64,000 bases of DNA from Acanthochromis polyacanthus (GCF_021347895.1 NC_067125.1:26603697-26667696); one strand, 5' to 3'. Numbered from the stretch's first letter, positions 1 through 14,200 are shown. Notes: generated from the letters alone by a model not told the origin. Numbers and translations are program-made.

Positions 1-2094
1 TTGCTTCTAAAATCATATTTTTCTTTCCTGCCAAAACATTATGTTTTAACAAAAAGAGACTGTAAAATCTCATGTGTGCAGGAGGAAATATCCATAGTTA
101 AGACAGAAGAGAACTCCTGCACAAAGCCATTTTACTGATTATAAACTTTTAGTTTAAGTCCAGTATCAGGTAAAACTGAGGTACACAGAACATGTCAGAC
201 TGATTTAAATAACATTTCATCAGGTGAAGCCAAACAGGAAGTATAAAGAAAAGGTATGATTGTTATATTTTGGATTATTTACTTAAATCTAAACTTTAAT
301 TTTTACTTTGTATCACATCTAATGAATTACCTGGATGGTCTGGGATGTGCTGCTACAGTGAGGCAGAAAATAGCAACCATATACATCTAAAATTAATCTA
401 AATTAATAGTTTATCAAAAATCATCTCTTCAAAAATGACAATAATAACATTTTACTCATGACTACATCCGTCTTGCATCTTCTTTGTCCCTCAGTTATAC
501 CTCATGAATATCTAATGTCTAAAAAGTTGGAATTCCAATAAAATTTTTGTCTGGAAAATCCAGACTGACTTTATTTATGTATTAATATAAACACAAATAA
601 AGGCAGTCTGGCATTGTGATGATAGGAGACGATTTCAAAAAGGAGGGGCTAACGAATGCAGCTTGAACGAGAAAGAACCAATCAGCGTAACACGGATGTG
701 AAGCACAAACAAATCGACCTTGTAGTCCATGTAGTCCAAACAACGGCATGCAGCCGAGAAAGCGTCGTGGTGAATGATTACTGCCGTTCTTGTCACAAAA
801 ATCTGCGAATACATGGGGTACTCTCAAGTACAACACTTATTTTTGAAAAGGCTACGCAACAAAAGACTCCTTCCGAACGATTAGCGGTGTTTGGAATAAC
901 TTTAAATCAGAGCCAAACCAAGTCAGTCTTTGGTTACGGGAGGTGCGCAGGTGTTTTATGGGTAATCCAGGCGCTGAAGATGACGCAGCATTAACTCCCA
1001 CCTCCCGTGCTATGATTGGTCGTACCAAACTTTCCTGGGAGGGAAACGCAATTCAATTCGCACAATGCCAAACTGATTCTCCTGTATCTCCTAACATGGA
1101 GATAGGAGATTACATGGAGATTCAGTTTGGATTGTCCAAGCTAATAAAATTTATTGTAAATGAAAGGACAGTCTGAAGGATTTCTGTCTTCTCTGAACAA
1201 AAGTTTCTCAAATAACTGGTGCTTTGTTAAAACAGCAGCTATACAACAAATTTACCTAAAGAAAATATAGCCTAAAATTGACAAAATTACAATCAAATCA
1301 AGAAATGTGCTCAAAAATGAGTAAAACATTTAATGTCTATTTTCCATTAACAGTTTCCCTAGGTTTTGTAAATCGCACACATTAAAATCAAACTAGTTTA
1401 TGTACTTTTTTACTCAAATAGAAGCTAATAAAAGCTTAATTTTATTCTGTTTGATTTTTAGCTGACAATTAATCAAAAGTTAATGAACCAGTGAGGCTAT
1501 AAACTCTAAACACTGAGATATATTATGTCATTTAAAAAAAAGCCAATTTAATAGCAACAAACTAAATGCAAGGTGACATTTTATTCAGTGTTATGTTCAA
1601 ACTATTACTTGATTAATCCAATGACACAAAATAAATTAGAAACAATCTAAATAAGTAAGAAAAACATTAAACTGAATCTGACTCGCATTTCCCGAACACA
1701 ACGTTTTTGTTTTTTTTGTTTTAAATTATTCTAAATTAAATATATTTACTTGTTCAATTCAGCAAGATGAGCACGTTGCCGTCGGCATTTGGAGGTGGTG
1801 ATAATTTTTTTCAGTTCAATCAATTAATCAGATGGAAGCAGCACTTCATGTCTCGGTGGAGAACGGATGATTCTGAGTGAATCTGGTGGCTGTGATTGTT
1901 GGTGGAGGTGACATGGTACAGCTACAGTGATTTAATTAGTGGGAGCTGAAGACGGCAGAACAGCTGTTCAGCTCACAGATCAGCCACAGACTGAACCTGC
2001 GTTATCCTCCGGTGTTTTCAGCAGAGAGTCACAGACACAGAGATAGAGAGATAGAGGGCTGTTTGAAACCGGCCTCTGCCATGTGAAGACTTAC
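1..2094 (-). other. aplp2: aplp2 intron 7 (partial)
   Basis: AT-rich sequence 3' of the Kunitz exon. No E2-domain exon is recognised. The only notable content is the plus-strand CxxC-domain ORF relic at about 656-1040, flanked by opposed CCAAT motifs. The rest (1-600 and 1180-2000) is low in CpG, with nothing I recognise. Confidence 0.7.
656..1040 (+). pseudogene. Relic of a CxxC-domain protein exon, antisense inside aplp2 intron 7
   Basis: An open frame at 656-994 contains VVVNDYCRSCHKNLRIHGVL, then a spacer ending PSERLAVFGITL. I associate this pattern with the N-terminal zinc-binding module (ZAD-like, two CxxC pairs) of many uncharacterised teleost proteins; that is recognition from memory, not a search. 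The first CxxC is present. The second pair is lost (only one Cys, in GYGRCAGV). The natural-looking start ATG at 749 is one base out of frame with the domain. CCAAT at about 678 and ATTGG at about 1014 flank a locally CpG-rich block, as in a small promoter plus first exon. Probably a decayed duplicate; a transposon-borne ORF is also possible. Confidence 0.4.
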
Positions 2095-2262
2095 TCAGGC
2101 GTCTGCACACGGCCATGCAGTACTCCTCTGAGTCGAAATTGTTGCGGTTGCCGGCGCAGCCCCCGTAAACGAAGCGAACGCACTTCCTCTGGCTCATGTC
2201 GAAGTGCCAGCGGGGCATGGAGGCCCGACAGGGGCCCGTCTCAGCCTCCAGGGTGCACACCG
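2095..2262 (-). CDS. aplp2: aplp2 coding exon 7: Kunitz protease-inhibitor cassette
   Basis: Exactly 168 nt, phase 1 at both ends, so skipping it keeps the frame. This matches the size and behaviour of the alternatively spliced Kunitz exon of APP and APLP2. Cysteines 306, 315, 331, 339, 352 and 356 have the BPTI spacing (9-16-8-13-4). The signature [19 protein letters not shown] is intact. The P1 residue after Cys315 is Arg316, predicting inhibition of trypsin-like serine proteases. The acceptor is CCGGCAG and the donor CTGA|GTAAGT. No E2 exon is visible in the remaining 2.1 kb. Confidence 0.96.
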
Positions 2263-5200
2263 CTGCCGGGGGACAGCCTGTTAGATCATCCGGCCACTAG
2301 GGGCAGCACTGAATACCAGTCTCTATCACAAGCAGCTAGCAGACACACTCATTACCAGCACTCTGACTACAAACATGATTAATGACAACGCTGCAGCAGC
2401 TCCTCTAGTGCAGGATGATTTGTCCTTTTACTCTGATAAAGCAGAACTCACAGTGTCTGCTGATGCACACATTTATCTCATTACAGACTGAAAAGGTTGG
2501 ATTATATTTAAAAGGAAGGCAAAGTGCCAAATAATTAAACAGAGACAGACAGAGAGGGTTATCATTCAGAACAACTTGCTACAAACCTTTCACTTCTTGC
2601 AAAGTCTTGTCCTCGTCCTGGCTCTCTAACATTTTGCTGCTCTCTTTCTTCTCGTCCTCGTCTTCCTTGTCTGTCTCCTCGTCCTCGTAGACGTAGTGGT
2701 ACTCCTCCTCGTCCTCCTCCTCCTCGTCTTCGTCCTCGTCCACCGGCTCCTCCTTCTGCGTTGGCTGCTCGTCAGCTGGAGTCTCGCTGAGCGAAGCCAG
2801 GCAGAGGAGTGATTTATCAAACAAGGCAGAGCAGCTGCCATAGATCACTGTCATGGAACTTTAATTCATCCAGATGGCCGGTAATACCTGCCCTTCGCAA
2901 CCGAGCGGATGTTACGCTTGCAATATTTAGAGAAAAAAAACATGCCAGGATCATTTCTGCTCACCTCTCCTCTTTGAGGTCCTCGTCCTCCATGTCCAAC
3001 ATGTCAATCTCCTCGTCCTCTACCTCCTCGTCCACGTCGTCCTCCTGGGAGGGCAGTGACGGCGGGTTGGACTCCCCGGTGCGAGAGGACGGGCAGCAGA
3101 CGTACTCGGTGCCGTGGAACTTGTCGATGGCACAGGGCAGCAGCATGCCGTAGCTGTGCAGCACCATGGAGCTCTTGGAACAGGCCTGAGGGGTAAAAGC
3201 AAAGAGATGCTGATGAAACGGAATAGCACAGGGCTCCAGATGCTGCTGATGTGGTTTCTCTGCTACTGTAGCTTTGACAGGGCGAGGTCTGTTCATTTTT
3301 TTTATCCGGCAGGGCAATACTAAACCTCTAAACACCAAAAACCTGCTGGTGGAGGTGAAATCCTTTAAAAACTTTTCGAAATTACACCATTTATCAGAGT
3401 GAGGTAACTGTAAAAACAGCAAGAAACTAATCATTCGAGTTGGGAAAATGAATCAAATACAAACTGAAAATCACTTTATTTTCCACGTTTACTTCAAAAA
3501 GCCACCAAAAATAAACTGAATTCACCAGATTCTGACAACTTCAGCTGAATGAGAAACCATAACTGGCTCAGCTCCAGGCCACCGATGGGTTTAAAAGGCA
3601 TGTTTTCTTTGAAGAAACAGCCAGAAAGGCATGTTATTTTTAAAAACAATAGCCAGGAAACTACAAAAAACAGCAAGAAACTAATCATTCAGATAGGAAA
3701 ATTACCAAAATATCAAATTCAAATCACTTTATTCTGCATGTCTACTTCAAAGAGTCATCAAAACTAAACCGAACGCACCAGATTCTGTCAACTTCTGAGC
3801 AAACGAGAAGCCATTATCTGCTGAAACCTGCCAGGAAGTTTATAAGGCCTTTTATCTTTGAAACAATAGCCAAAATTACACCACTTATCAGAGTAAAGAA
3901 TTATACAAAAACAGAAAGAACCACTAACTTTTAAATTTTCCTTGAATAAAGGATCAGAGAATTTCAAAAATAACTTGAATTTGATATTTAATAGAAATCC
4001 CTTTTTTCCTTTCTCATTCAAAAAGATGTCTCTGAAAAAATGGTCAAAATGACTCCATTTATCAGAGCAAGAAAAGATTTAAAAAAAAAACAAACAGAAA
4101 GAGCAACTTTTCAACTTTCCTTGAATGAAGCATCAAAAATACAACCAAAATACGTTGAAGTTTTTATGTTATCAGAGCCAGGATGCTGCAAAAACAGCAA
4201 GAAACTAATCATTCAGTTGGGAAAATTAACCAAATAAAAGCTTAAAATCCCTTTACTGTACATGTCTACTTCAAAGAGTCACCAAAAATAAACAGAACGC
4301 ACCAGATTCTGCCAATTATTACTTATTTTAAAACAACTGCCAAAATAACACCACTGACCAGAGACAGGGATTGTTAAAAACAGAAGAACCATTGAATTTT
4401 CAACATCCCTTGAATGAATCATCAAAAAAAAAAAAACAACTCGAAATAATTAGAAATTTGATGTTTCAAAGAAATTCCTTTGAATTCCACTGAAAAAGCC
4501 GCCAACAATAATGACAAAAAAATAAATAATCACACCAGATTCTGTAACAAATAAAAAAATTCTGCCATCCTTAGCACAGCCCAGAACCCATGACTGACGT
4601 AGCTGCAACCCACCGTTAGGCTTGAAAAATTGTCAAAATTACACCACTTATCAGAGCAAGAAACTGGTAAAATAAAAAGATCATTGACCGCTTAATTTTC
4701 CTATGGTCCTTGAATGAACCATATCAAAAACAAACAAGCAATAAGGTGAAATTTGATATTAACTCTTGCTCATTCAAAGTTTACCAAAACCAAACTAAGA
4801 ATCCAGAGAGTGCTCGGTGCACAGGAGACACGTTTAAAAACAAATTCTGAGACATTGAGAGGACACTAAAACATATTTCATCTGTAAAATGGCTCAAAAA
4901 TCTGATACAGAGGGGACATGTTGTTGTAAGATACATTTAACATGGTGAAACATCTTTCTAGAGTTAATGTGTGAAAAACATGGTTTGTAGAGGTTATGAA
5001 ATGGAAATACTGAAATAATTACAGCCTGTTTTAGTAACACCTCTTTAGATATTGATTTAATTGTTAAACAAATTTTTGTAAAACAAATCAAAGAAATTCC
5101 ATTTTATTTTTCATTTTTATAAAGATTTATGTAGGGCGGAACCCGAATATCCCGAATATTCGAATATTCGTTCCCTACGGCACTATCCGGATATTAATTT

Positions 5201-8200
5201 GGTATCCGAATATGTATAGAGAATGGATGAATGGATATACACAAGTGTTCAAAAGTTTGGGGTCTCTTAGAAATGTCTTTATATTTAGAAAAAGCAAATT
5301 TTTCAGTGAGGATAGCATTAAATTAATCATAAATCCAGCCTAGACATTGCTAATATGGTAAATGACTATTCTAGCTGGAAACAGCTGATTTTTAATGGAA
5401 TATCTCCATGGAGGTACAGAGGAACATTTCAAGCAACCATCACTCCCGTGTTCTAATGCTACATTGTGTTAGCTAATGTGTTGAAAGGCTCATTGATGAT
5501 TAGAAAACCCTTGTGCAGTTATGTTAGCACATGAATAAAAGTGTGAGTTTTCATGGAAAACATGAACTTGTCTTAGCGACCCCAAACTTGAACGGTAGTG
5601 TATGAAATCAAATGGCATCAAATGTGCATCTTAGTTTTGAGATAAAGAGCAATCTGTTCAGTGCATACGTGATATCTGGCAAAATCTTAAAGTAGAAGAA
5701 ATCCTTGTTTATAATCGGCCTTATTCCATTTAACCAGTCAGAGAAGTAAACTTTTAGCTTAGTGAGTAAGTAACAAGTCTATCCAGCTAGAGAACACAGA
5801 GTCGGGTCTCTGCTCACACACTGAGTAGGATGATTAATCGTCACACTTCCAGAAACTCCTCTAAGTGATTTTTCACCAATCGTGTTCTTCAAACAGCAGC
5901 GAGGAGGAACCAAGTGCGAGTTCAGTCTAATTGATGGCTGCTGAGAAACTCCACTGTGGCAGCGGGGGATTAGCTGAACGTCTCAGTGGCAGGTGGTGAT
6001 GGAGAGACACTGTTTCTGAATCATTTTTCTTTACCCAGATTTTCCCCACTGGTTGAGATTTATTACCGCTCGCCTGTGACAAATTTGTTATCGACTGCAG
6101 GTTGTCGTTGCCTCTGGACGGCTGCAGATGAAACTCTGTAAGAGTCGGGAAGTGACAAGAGTGTGACGCTGTCGTGGTCAGAGTGGCCCCCGGGGGCCGA
6201 CTCTGGAGCTGCCCGGGGGGATTAGCTGCATTACAGCCACAACACTAATCTGATTAGGAGCTGAAATGTGAGGGCTCCCAGTCAGCCTGTGATCAGAGGA
6301 CCACGGAGACTCACACAGACAGGTGGAAACACATTAGAGAGGAAGGACTGGAATGTAATGAAAATGTGGCAGGGACTGAAAAATTTGGCCGGTTTAACTT
6401 CTAAAAAGTTAAGCCGGTGCTCGACGCTTCCTCTTCCCACAGGACTTTTCTTTTTCCATTTCTCTGCTATTTCTGAGATACAGCCTCCCAACCTTTCCTC
6501 TGAAGTAATTCTTTAAAAGCAAACATCTATGAAGTGCCATTTGGGTCAGAACACCAAACCGAATCTGAGCTCAAACTCTTAAAAACTTGCTCTGTCTCCC
6601 AAAATAAACCATTTGCAGTGAGGAGATTCTGTAAAAAGAAACAAAAAACAAAAAAACAAACGCTCGGCACAACACGAGTGACTCAGCTGCGACCAACAAT
6701 CACGGTACAAAAATTCAGGAACTTATCGACTGAACTGCAGGCAGTGTGTTGCTGTCGCTGAGATACAGCCTCAAACTGCTTTCTCTGAAGTAATTACTTA
6801 ATAGCAGAACATCTATGATGCGCCACTTGGTCTCAAAATCTCAGCAAAATTGTCTTATCCCCAAAAAAGAACCATTTGCAGTGAGCAGATTCTGTAAAAA
6901 ACAAAACATTCAATACAACCGTAGAGACATTAGTGACTCAGCTCAACTGCAGACAGTGTAGTAGATTATCTGTACTATGTAGACCCACGTAGCCTGAATT
7001 GCTCATCTGTGACATTTTGTCTAAAAAATCTAAACAAATCTAAGTTTAAAATTAAATTTAATCAAAATGTACATATTTTACTTAATTCCCCCTCTGAAAA
7101 AACACTTGCTTTAACCAGAGATTATTAAAAAAAATTAATAAATTCTGTTTTTTTTGGCACAACTGTGAAGACATTAGCGACTCATCTGCACCAAAAAAAT
7201 CAAACCACAAAAATTTGGGAATTTTTCAGCTGAACTGCAAGCAGTGTAGTTGGCACTTTACATATTTGAAATAAATATCTCCTAAACCAAATCAAATACA
7301 CCCTGAACTGTTAATCTGTGGCATTTTGTCAAAAACAAACAAAAAAAAAAAACGGACCAAATCTAAAATGAAATGTAATAAAAATGTAGATATTTTACTT
7401 AAAAATCTGCCCTACTTGCCTTAACCATGTTATATTTTTAAGAAAATCCTGCTCTCTCTGTCACATCAGTGAAGACATGAGTGACTCACCTGCACCCAAA
7501 AATCATACCACAAAAATTCAGGAACTTTTCAGCTGAACTGCAGGCTATTAAACACACGGAGAAGACAGATTTAGACTATTGCTATCTGTGAGATAGGGCC
7601 TCCCACTGTTTCCTATGAAGTAACTTGTTCCTTACCTCTTTGGCCACACCGTGCCACTGCTGGTGGCTGACGCACATGTCCATACGCTCCTTGTGGAAGA
7701 ACTTGCACTTTTCTGGAACCAGAAGGACGTCACTCACAAACTCACCCACTGTAAGAAAAAAAAGAGAAATCACAATACGCCTGTTAGTCACATAGTCACA
7801 CTACCAATCTGTCCCTAAAAAAGGGGGAAAAAAGCCATATCACTGCTCAGAAACACAGCCAGAGTTAGAAACAATAAATCACATGGTGAGACTGAAAAGG
7901 AATCGCAGATGAGATGAGTTAAAAAAAAAAGGCAGGATTCAATAATTCATAGCTGCCTGCTCCTTTACGTTTCATTACAGTGGTATAACAGAGAGGGCAT
8001 TTGACACTTGAACATCTGTCTGCGCTGAAGCTGAAAAGGGATTCATCTCTCTTCTATAGCTGCATCTTTAATCCTGCAATCAAAATGGCAGTGGGGAAAA
8101 TCAGGTTTCACACTGTGACTCTTTTAAGGTGGTCCAGACTCTTCCTGTGAGTCAATGATATCATTTGCTTGATGAATTCAACTCGGGGATGTGTTATTCA

Positions 8201-11200
8201 CAGAGCGAGTTGACAGAAAGCAGACCTGGGGGGAAACGGATGGCTTGACAAGGCATCTTGTGAATAGTTGAACATCTAAGAATGTGGTGCAGGGGTCAGG
8301 AGAGAGATTAAAAAGGACGGCGGCCGCTGATAGGCTGGCAGAGCGTCAAGGTGCTCAGGTAGAGTCAGAAACAGATGGAAAAGCCAGGCGGAGGGAAGAG
8401 AAAGAAGGAGAGAGGGAGGGATGAGAAGGAGGTTTAGAGCAAAGCCCGGGTTGAGATCAGAGTCGCTGAAGAGTGGGCGGACTGGAAGCACACAAATGAG
8501 GGTCTGGAGGTTTTCTCGACGGAGGCTGGGAGCTGTCCTGTAACTGCTCATTTAGCGGTCCGCCTTAACCTCGGCCCGAGGCAGAGCCGCCGGAGCAGAG
8601 GCGAGGCAGGCAGGCCGGGGCCGAAAAAGCAGTGTTTTGGAAAATGAGAGGGTAGGATAGGAAGAGGAGAGAGCTGGAAATAGAAGAGGACTCAGCAGCT
8701 GCTTCTCATCTCCGCCCAGGAGGTACAGTAACAACCGACCCCCCCCCACACCCTCTGATGCCTGTCTGCAGCACAATGCTGAAAAGTACATTAACACAAG
8801 TACTGTACAGAAATACAGGTTCCTATGGTATCCAAACACGGCATTATTAAACAGTGTTGATAATCAGGTAATCAAACAATTACTGCTTCTTCTGTTTTAC
8901 AAGATTCTAAATAAAATACACTGGGTTTCGAATTACAAAACACTCCCCTTGGTTTCTAGGAAACTGATATTTTCTGATCACAAAACCAAAACGACAAACA
9001 AAACAAAAAAATCACCAAACTGACTTAATTTTTCCATGTCAGACACAAAAGAATCACAAAAAGGTATTAAATGCTCCCACAGTTTTTCAACTTCTAATCT
9101 GTGACATCCTGTTTTGTCAGAAAATGTAACCACATGCAAGTTTAAAATCATGATATTTCATCAAAATCATTTTATTCTACAGGTCTCATTTAAATATTTT
9201 CCCCAGAAACATGCTTTACTCAAACCAGATTCTTTAAAATACAAACAATTTTCTGCTTCTCAGCACCAACCCCACAAAAAAAATCACCAGTATTACGCCA
9301 TTTATCAGCATCAGACACTGATAAATCACAGCTAAATTTTCAACTTTTCTAAAATACTAATCTGTAACAAGCCATTTCGTCTTAGTTTAAAATTTTGAAA
9401 TCATAAAATGTCTTGAAAATTACTTCATTCTATGTGTCTCGTTTATAAATTTCCCAAAAAATAAAATGTGCTCTAACAAGATTTTATTAAAAAATTAAAT
9501 ATTCTGCATTTTTTGACACAACTTTCAAGCCATTAATGACTCTGCTGTGACCAACTGTGATGTTGCAAAAATTCTGGGAGTTTTCAGCTGAAGTACAGGC
9601 AGTGTTTGCACAGAGCAGAGAGGAGACATGGGTAGAAATACATTTTGAAATGTAAGTCAGAAAATAGCTATAATATGTAGAGTTACCATATTTTTTTCAG
9701 TGTTGGTAACAGCTTTGGGTGCTTGTTGTACGTGTTGATTCCTTCTTTTTTTATCTTCAAAATAAATAATCAAATAAATTCAATTTTTATTTCCCTTTCT
9801 TTTTTCTTTGTTTAATAATTTATGGTGTTATAACTGTGTCATATTGTTGTGAGTTTGTTCTACCTCTAGTCATGGTTGTGCTGTTTCCGTCAAAGAACTT
9901 AAAAAAAGAAACAACAAAACTGACACCATTTATCTGAAGCAGAAACTGTACAACAAGAAAAAACTATCAGATTTTCTACTTTCCGGTGGTCCTTGAACTA
10001 CTCATCTGTGACGGACCATTTTCTGTCATAAAAATTAACCAGATCTAAATTTATCATCGCGATAGTTCATCAAAATCACTTTACTATACAGGAGTCATTT
10101 AAAAATTCAACAAAACAAGCCATTTACAGAAAACAGATTCTGAAAAAAATAAATAATAATAATAATAATAATAATAATAATTCAATAAATAAAAAAATCT
10201 TTACTAACTTTGCTGTGACCAACAAGCACATACGAAAAACGTTGGATTTATATAAAAACTGAGTTCGGTTGAACTGCAGGCTGTGTATATTTGTAAACAC
10301 GTATACATGTAAACTTCACATTTATACAGTTTTGGTGAAATAAGTAAACAAATGCAGCTTTTGGTTTTTTTTTTTAATTTAATGATTTATAACAGTGTCA
10401 AACTGCACTGAATACACTTCCGAGTTCTCTCTCCTTCTAATCTTGGTTGTTGTGTTTCCGTAGAGGTGCAGGACTTTATATTGCAGTGAAAAATGAATCC
10501 ACGGTGAGGAAAAACACCCAGAAACTGCTCAGGATTCATCAGATTTAAGACTAAACACTTCTTCTGCTACCTCCAATGCACCACATTTTGCAGAGCAGCT
10601 TTTATTTATGTATCTCACAGCTGTTGTTTCTGAGCACACACGCATATAAATATACGATTAAGCAGTTAAAATTAGCTTCATTTTGACGAGATGATGCTTT
10701 AACATATAATAATAAAACCAGAAAGTGGCCATTCTGCATGTTGAGTGCCTTTATGTCTCGTATTCGAGTGGATGTTGCTGATAATATTTTTCTGAATGTG
10801 TGACATTTGCTCACTTTACCGTCATTCTGCACGGTTTTATTGCTTCTCTATGTATTTATTTTAACACTCTGCTGACTCCTCCCTCCTCTCAGCATGCAGG
10901 AAAACAGGAAGTGAGCGAGAAAAAGCAACATGAGCTCCACATCCTGCACACCGGATGCCATCCACTCACTTTCTGTTCATTTCATTTCTATCCGTCTCGT
11001 CCTCTTGCTCTCAGAGGTTTCTCCGGTGGAATGGGTTTCACGCAGCCTGCGGCGGGTGATGGATGGTGGTGTTTGGAGAGCAGCTGCGCCACACTCGCCG
11101 CTCTGTGTGCTGTTGTGTAGACCGGTTTGTGTAGCCGGTGACCTCCCCTCCACCTGCTCTATTCATCCCCACCTTCCCTCTAACCTTCCCTCTATCAGAT

Positions 11201-14200
11201 TGTCCCGCTAACGCTGTCGAATCCTTGGAGAGGAGACACCACAGGCGTGTGAGGCACATGAAGGGTAGAAAACTGTGCAAGCAAAGAACCACGAAGCTTT
11301 AGTACCAGAAGATGGTAAATAGAGTTTCAAATATCTGGTTTAAAGGGCTCTTCAGATGAAGTCTGCAGGAATTAATTGAAATAAGGCCTCTTAATAGTCT
11401 AAATATTTGAATATTAGATTTTAAAATTTAGGCGGACAAGTTCTTATTGTGTTTTGTCTTGCTTTTTAGTGTTTTAATGTCATTATTTAGTTTAAACATA
11501 CTCATTTTACACATCTGTCTTGCTTTTTACACCACAAAGGAAGAGCAGAGTTATGTGACGATCAGTATACATTTATTTGTCCGTCTGTCTGTGCACAACA
11601 CTACTCAAAAACGAACATATGGATTTGGATTAAATTTTCAGGGAAGGTCAGAAATGACACAAGGACTAACTGATAAGATTTTGGCAGCGATGTGGATTTG
11701 TTAAAGATTTCTGTATCATTGCAAGGTCGCAGCACTTGTCACTATGGCAACAAGTGAACACTACGTCAGCTGCCTGCTGATGATCACATGATTGTGATTT
11801 TACTACAAAACGACCACGGTGGACTTATCAGGACTTATTGATCAGAAATGACGCAAGAAACAATTGATTAAATTGTTGTGGTGTTTCAGAGTCCCATCAA
11901 TCCCCACAGTCCACTACATATTTAGGTCAGGCGATTCAGTGTCCGTACATAACGTACACATACATAACACACACCTGGGCTCAGCCCATGTCATTTAGTT
12001 TGTGGGTACATCGATATTAAATGGCCACATTCTATAGTGATGTGATTACTGCCACAATTTTTTTCAAGATTTCATCTGTTGGATCTGATATGACTGAGCA
12101 GTCTTGGAGTACTGCGCTCTGAGTGATTTTCTTGTTGGATATGGTTTTATCTTTCTAGAGTATCTAGAGCCTCCATTTTGATTTTCAGTGTCAGTAACAG
12201 GTGTGGGCATTTGGAAAAATTTAAAAATGAATGAAACAAATTCCACTTTTTTTTATGATTTTATGGCTTTCCAACTTTGTTGAAGTAAATATAATATCTG
12301 ACAATGCAACCCAGAACTCACTAAAAGATTAAAATGCATGTTTTTTTTAAATAGTAGTCAGAAACTGTAAAAACGGAGAGAGTTTGTCGGATTTTCAACT
12401 TTTCAACTGTGCTTTAGCCTAACTTCTATTATGTGCCATTCAGACTGAAAACTATGCTGAATCTCCAAAAAATTATAACAGGAGCAGCAGTTTGGTGAAC
12501 TCTGGTCATTTACGACTTGCTATATAGATACACTTAATTTAATTCGATTTTATTTTAAGTCAGTCTAATATCTGAAAATACATGATTAACATATTTTGGG
12601 CATATTTCCAGTGTTGGCAACAGCTGTGGGCATTTGGAAATTTGAAAAATTTATGAAAGAAATTCACTTTTTTTGGATTTATGGCATTCCAAGTGTCTTG
12701 GAGTGAATAGAATGTCTGAAAATATAATCGAAAGCACACTAAAATGTTAAAATACATGTTTTCTTTTGGAAAAAAAGAGCCAAAACGACACAATTTATCA
12801 GATCCTGAAATTATAAAAACAGACAGAATTTATCAGATTTTCAACTTTTCAACAGTGCTTTAGCCTGACATCGAAGACGCACAATTCAGGCAGCAAAATA
12901 AACTAAATCTGAGCCTAAAATCTCCCAAAACCTAGAACATGAACAACGGTTTTGTCCACTCAACTTTACTACACCAATGCACTCAATTTATTTGGATTTC
13001 TTTTGTAATCAGTATAATATCGGAAAACAGAGATTAACATGTTTTGTACACTTTTAATATGTTATTATGAGACACATATAATAGCATATGGATGAAAATT
13101 ATTGGTTGTACGTAGAGAATCAGCATTTCTGGGATAATGATTAAAAACAGTGAATTTTTCCTGCTTTGAGTAAAAATAAACAAAACATTAACACCACACA
13201 TGCTGTTGTATTGTGTGATATATTCTACCCAGTTCCAGTCCTGTGCTCTGATTTTTGGCAGCGTGGCTAACATTTTGTTTTCATTTCCGTCATGGATTGT
13301 GCGTTTGAAGTGGAGGAAACCTGATCTGCCACCGAGATTAAACGTCTGAAGCCAGGAGATAACTGGAGGTTCATGTTGCATAATGGAAAGAGCGTTTGCA
13401 TTTAGCTCCCGATTTTCCACACAGAACTTATCCAGAAAAAGTTCCTGGTTTTCCACCAGAGGCTAAACCAAAACTGTGTTGTTGCTCAAGTGTTCCCATT
13501 ACTTAACATTTCACATGAGCTAAACTTGTAATACTGTCACACACATGAGGAAGGAGTGCCGTCATTCTTTTTTTTTTAGATTTTATGTGTCATTGCAAAA
13601 CATTTCTGGAGAAGTGAAGGAATGCAAACAGCCAGAGGCGTGGCGCTCTGAAACAAGCCTGAGTTTGTACCATTATCAGTGTATTTACAATCACTGTGGT
13701 GATACGAGGAGGAGTCACTGTTTGTTCTTGGTCAACAGGAAGAGCTCAGCATGTGTCACGTCCACAAATGATTGGGGGCAATTATGGAAATCTACCTTCC
13801 CACCAAAAGAGGACCTTAAAATGCTTTGTTCCTGAAAAGGCTATGATGTATAAAGTAAAAGGTCAAAGAGGAGAAGCTCTTAATGATCCTGAAAAACATG
13901 TAAGCCATGAGGTGCACTGCAGATTATGAGAAACAGCAACAGAGTTTAACCATCTGAACTATCTGGCAAGTTTTCTTGAAAAATATCATCAAAATGACAC
14001 CATTTATCACAGTCAGAATCATCCGATTTTCCACGTTTCAACAGTGCTTTGGTGAAACATCTGTAACATGCTGTTTTGTCAGAAAACCTAACCAAATTTA
14101 AGTTTAAAATTAGGATATTTAATTTTAAAAAATGTATTCTGCATGTCACGCTCAAAAATTTGCCAAAATATACTACTTGCTCTGACAACATTCTAGAAAA

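Larger units (their letters stand above)
3186..7635 (-). other. aplp2: aplp2 intron 4
   Basis: 4.45 kb. It holds a tandem array of part of the intronic repeat family (about 3380-4800), a hairpin of GAATATTCG units (5131-5211), an internally deleted Tc1-like element (about 5236-5604), about 600 bp of unremarkable sequence (5610-6460), and a second array of the repeat family (about 6470-7632) that ends beside exon 4. Confidence 0.75.

Noticed and set aside
2283..2302. CTCF-like ggccactaggggcagcac in aplp2 intron 6
   Set aside because: One G short in the core (AGGGGC instead of AGGGGGC), so the match is poor; isolated within an intron.
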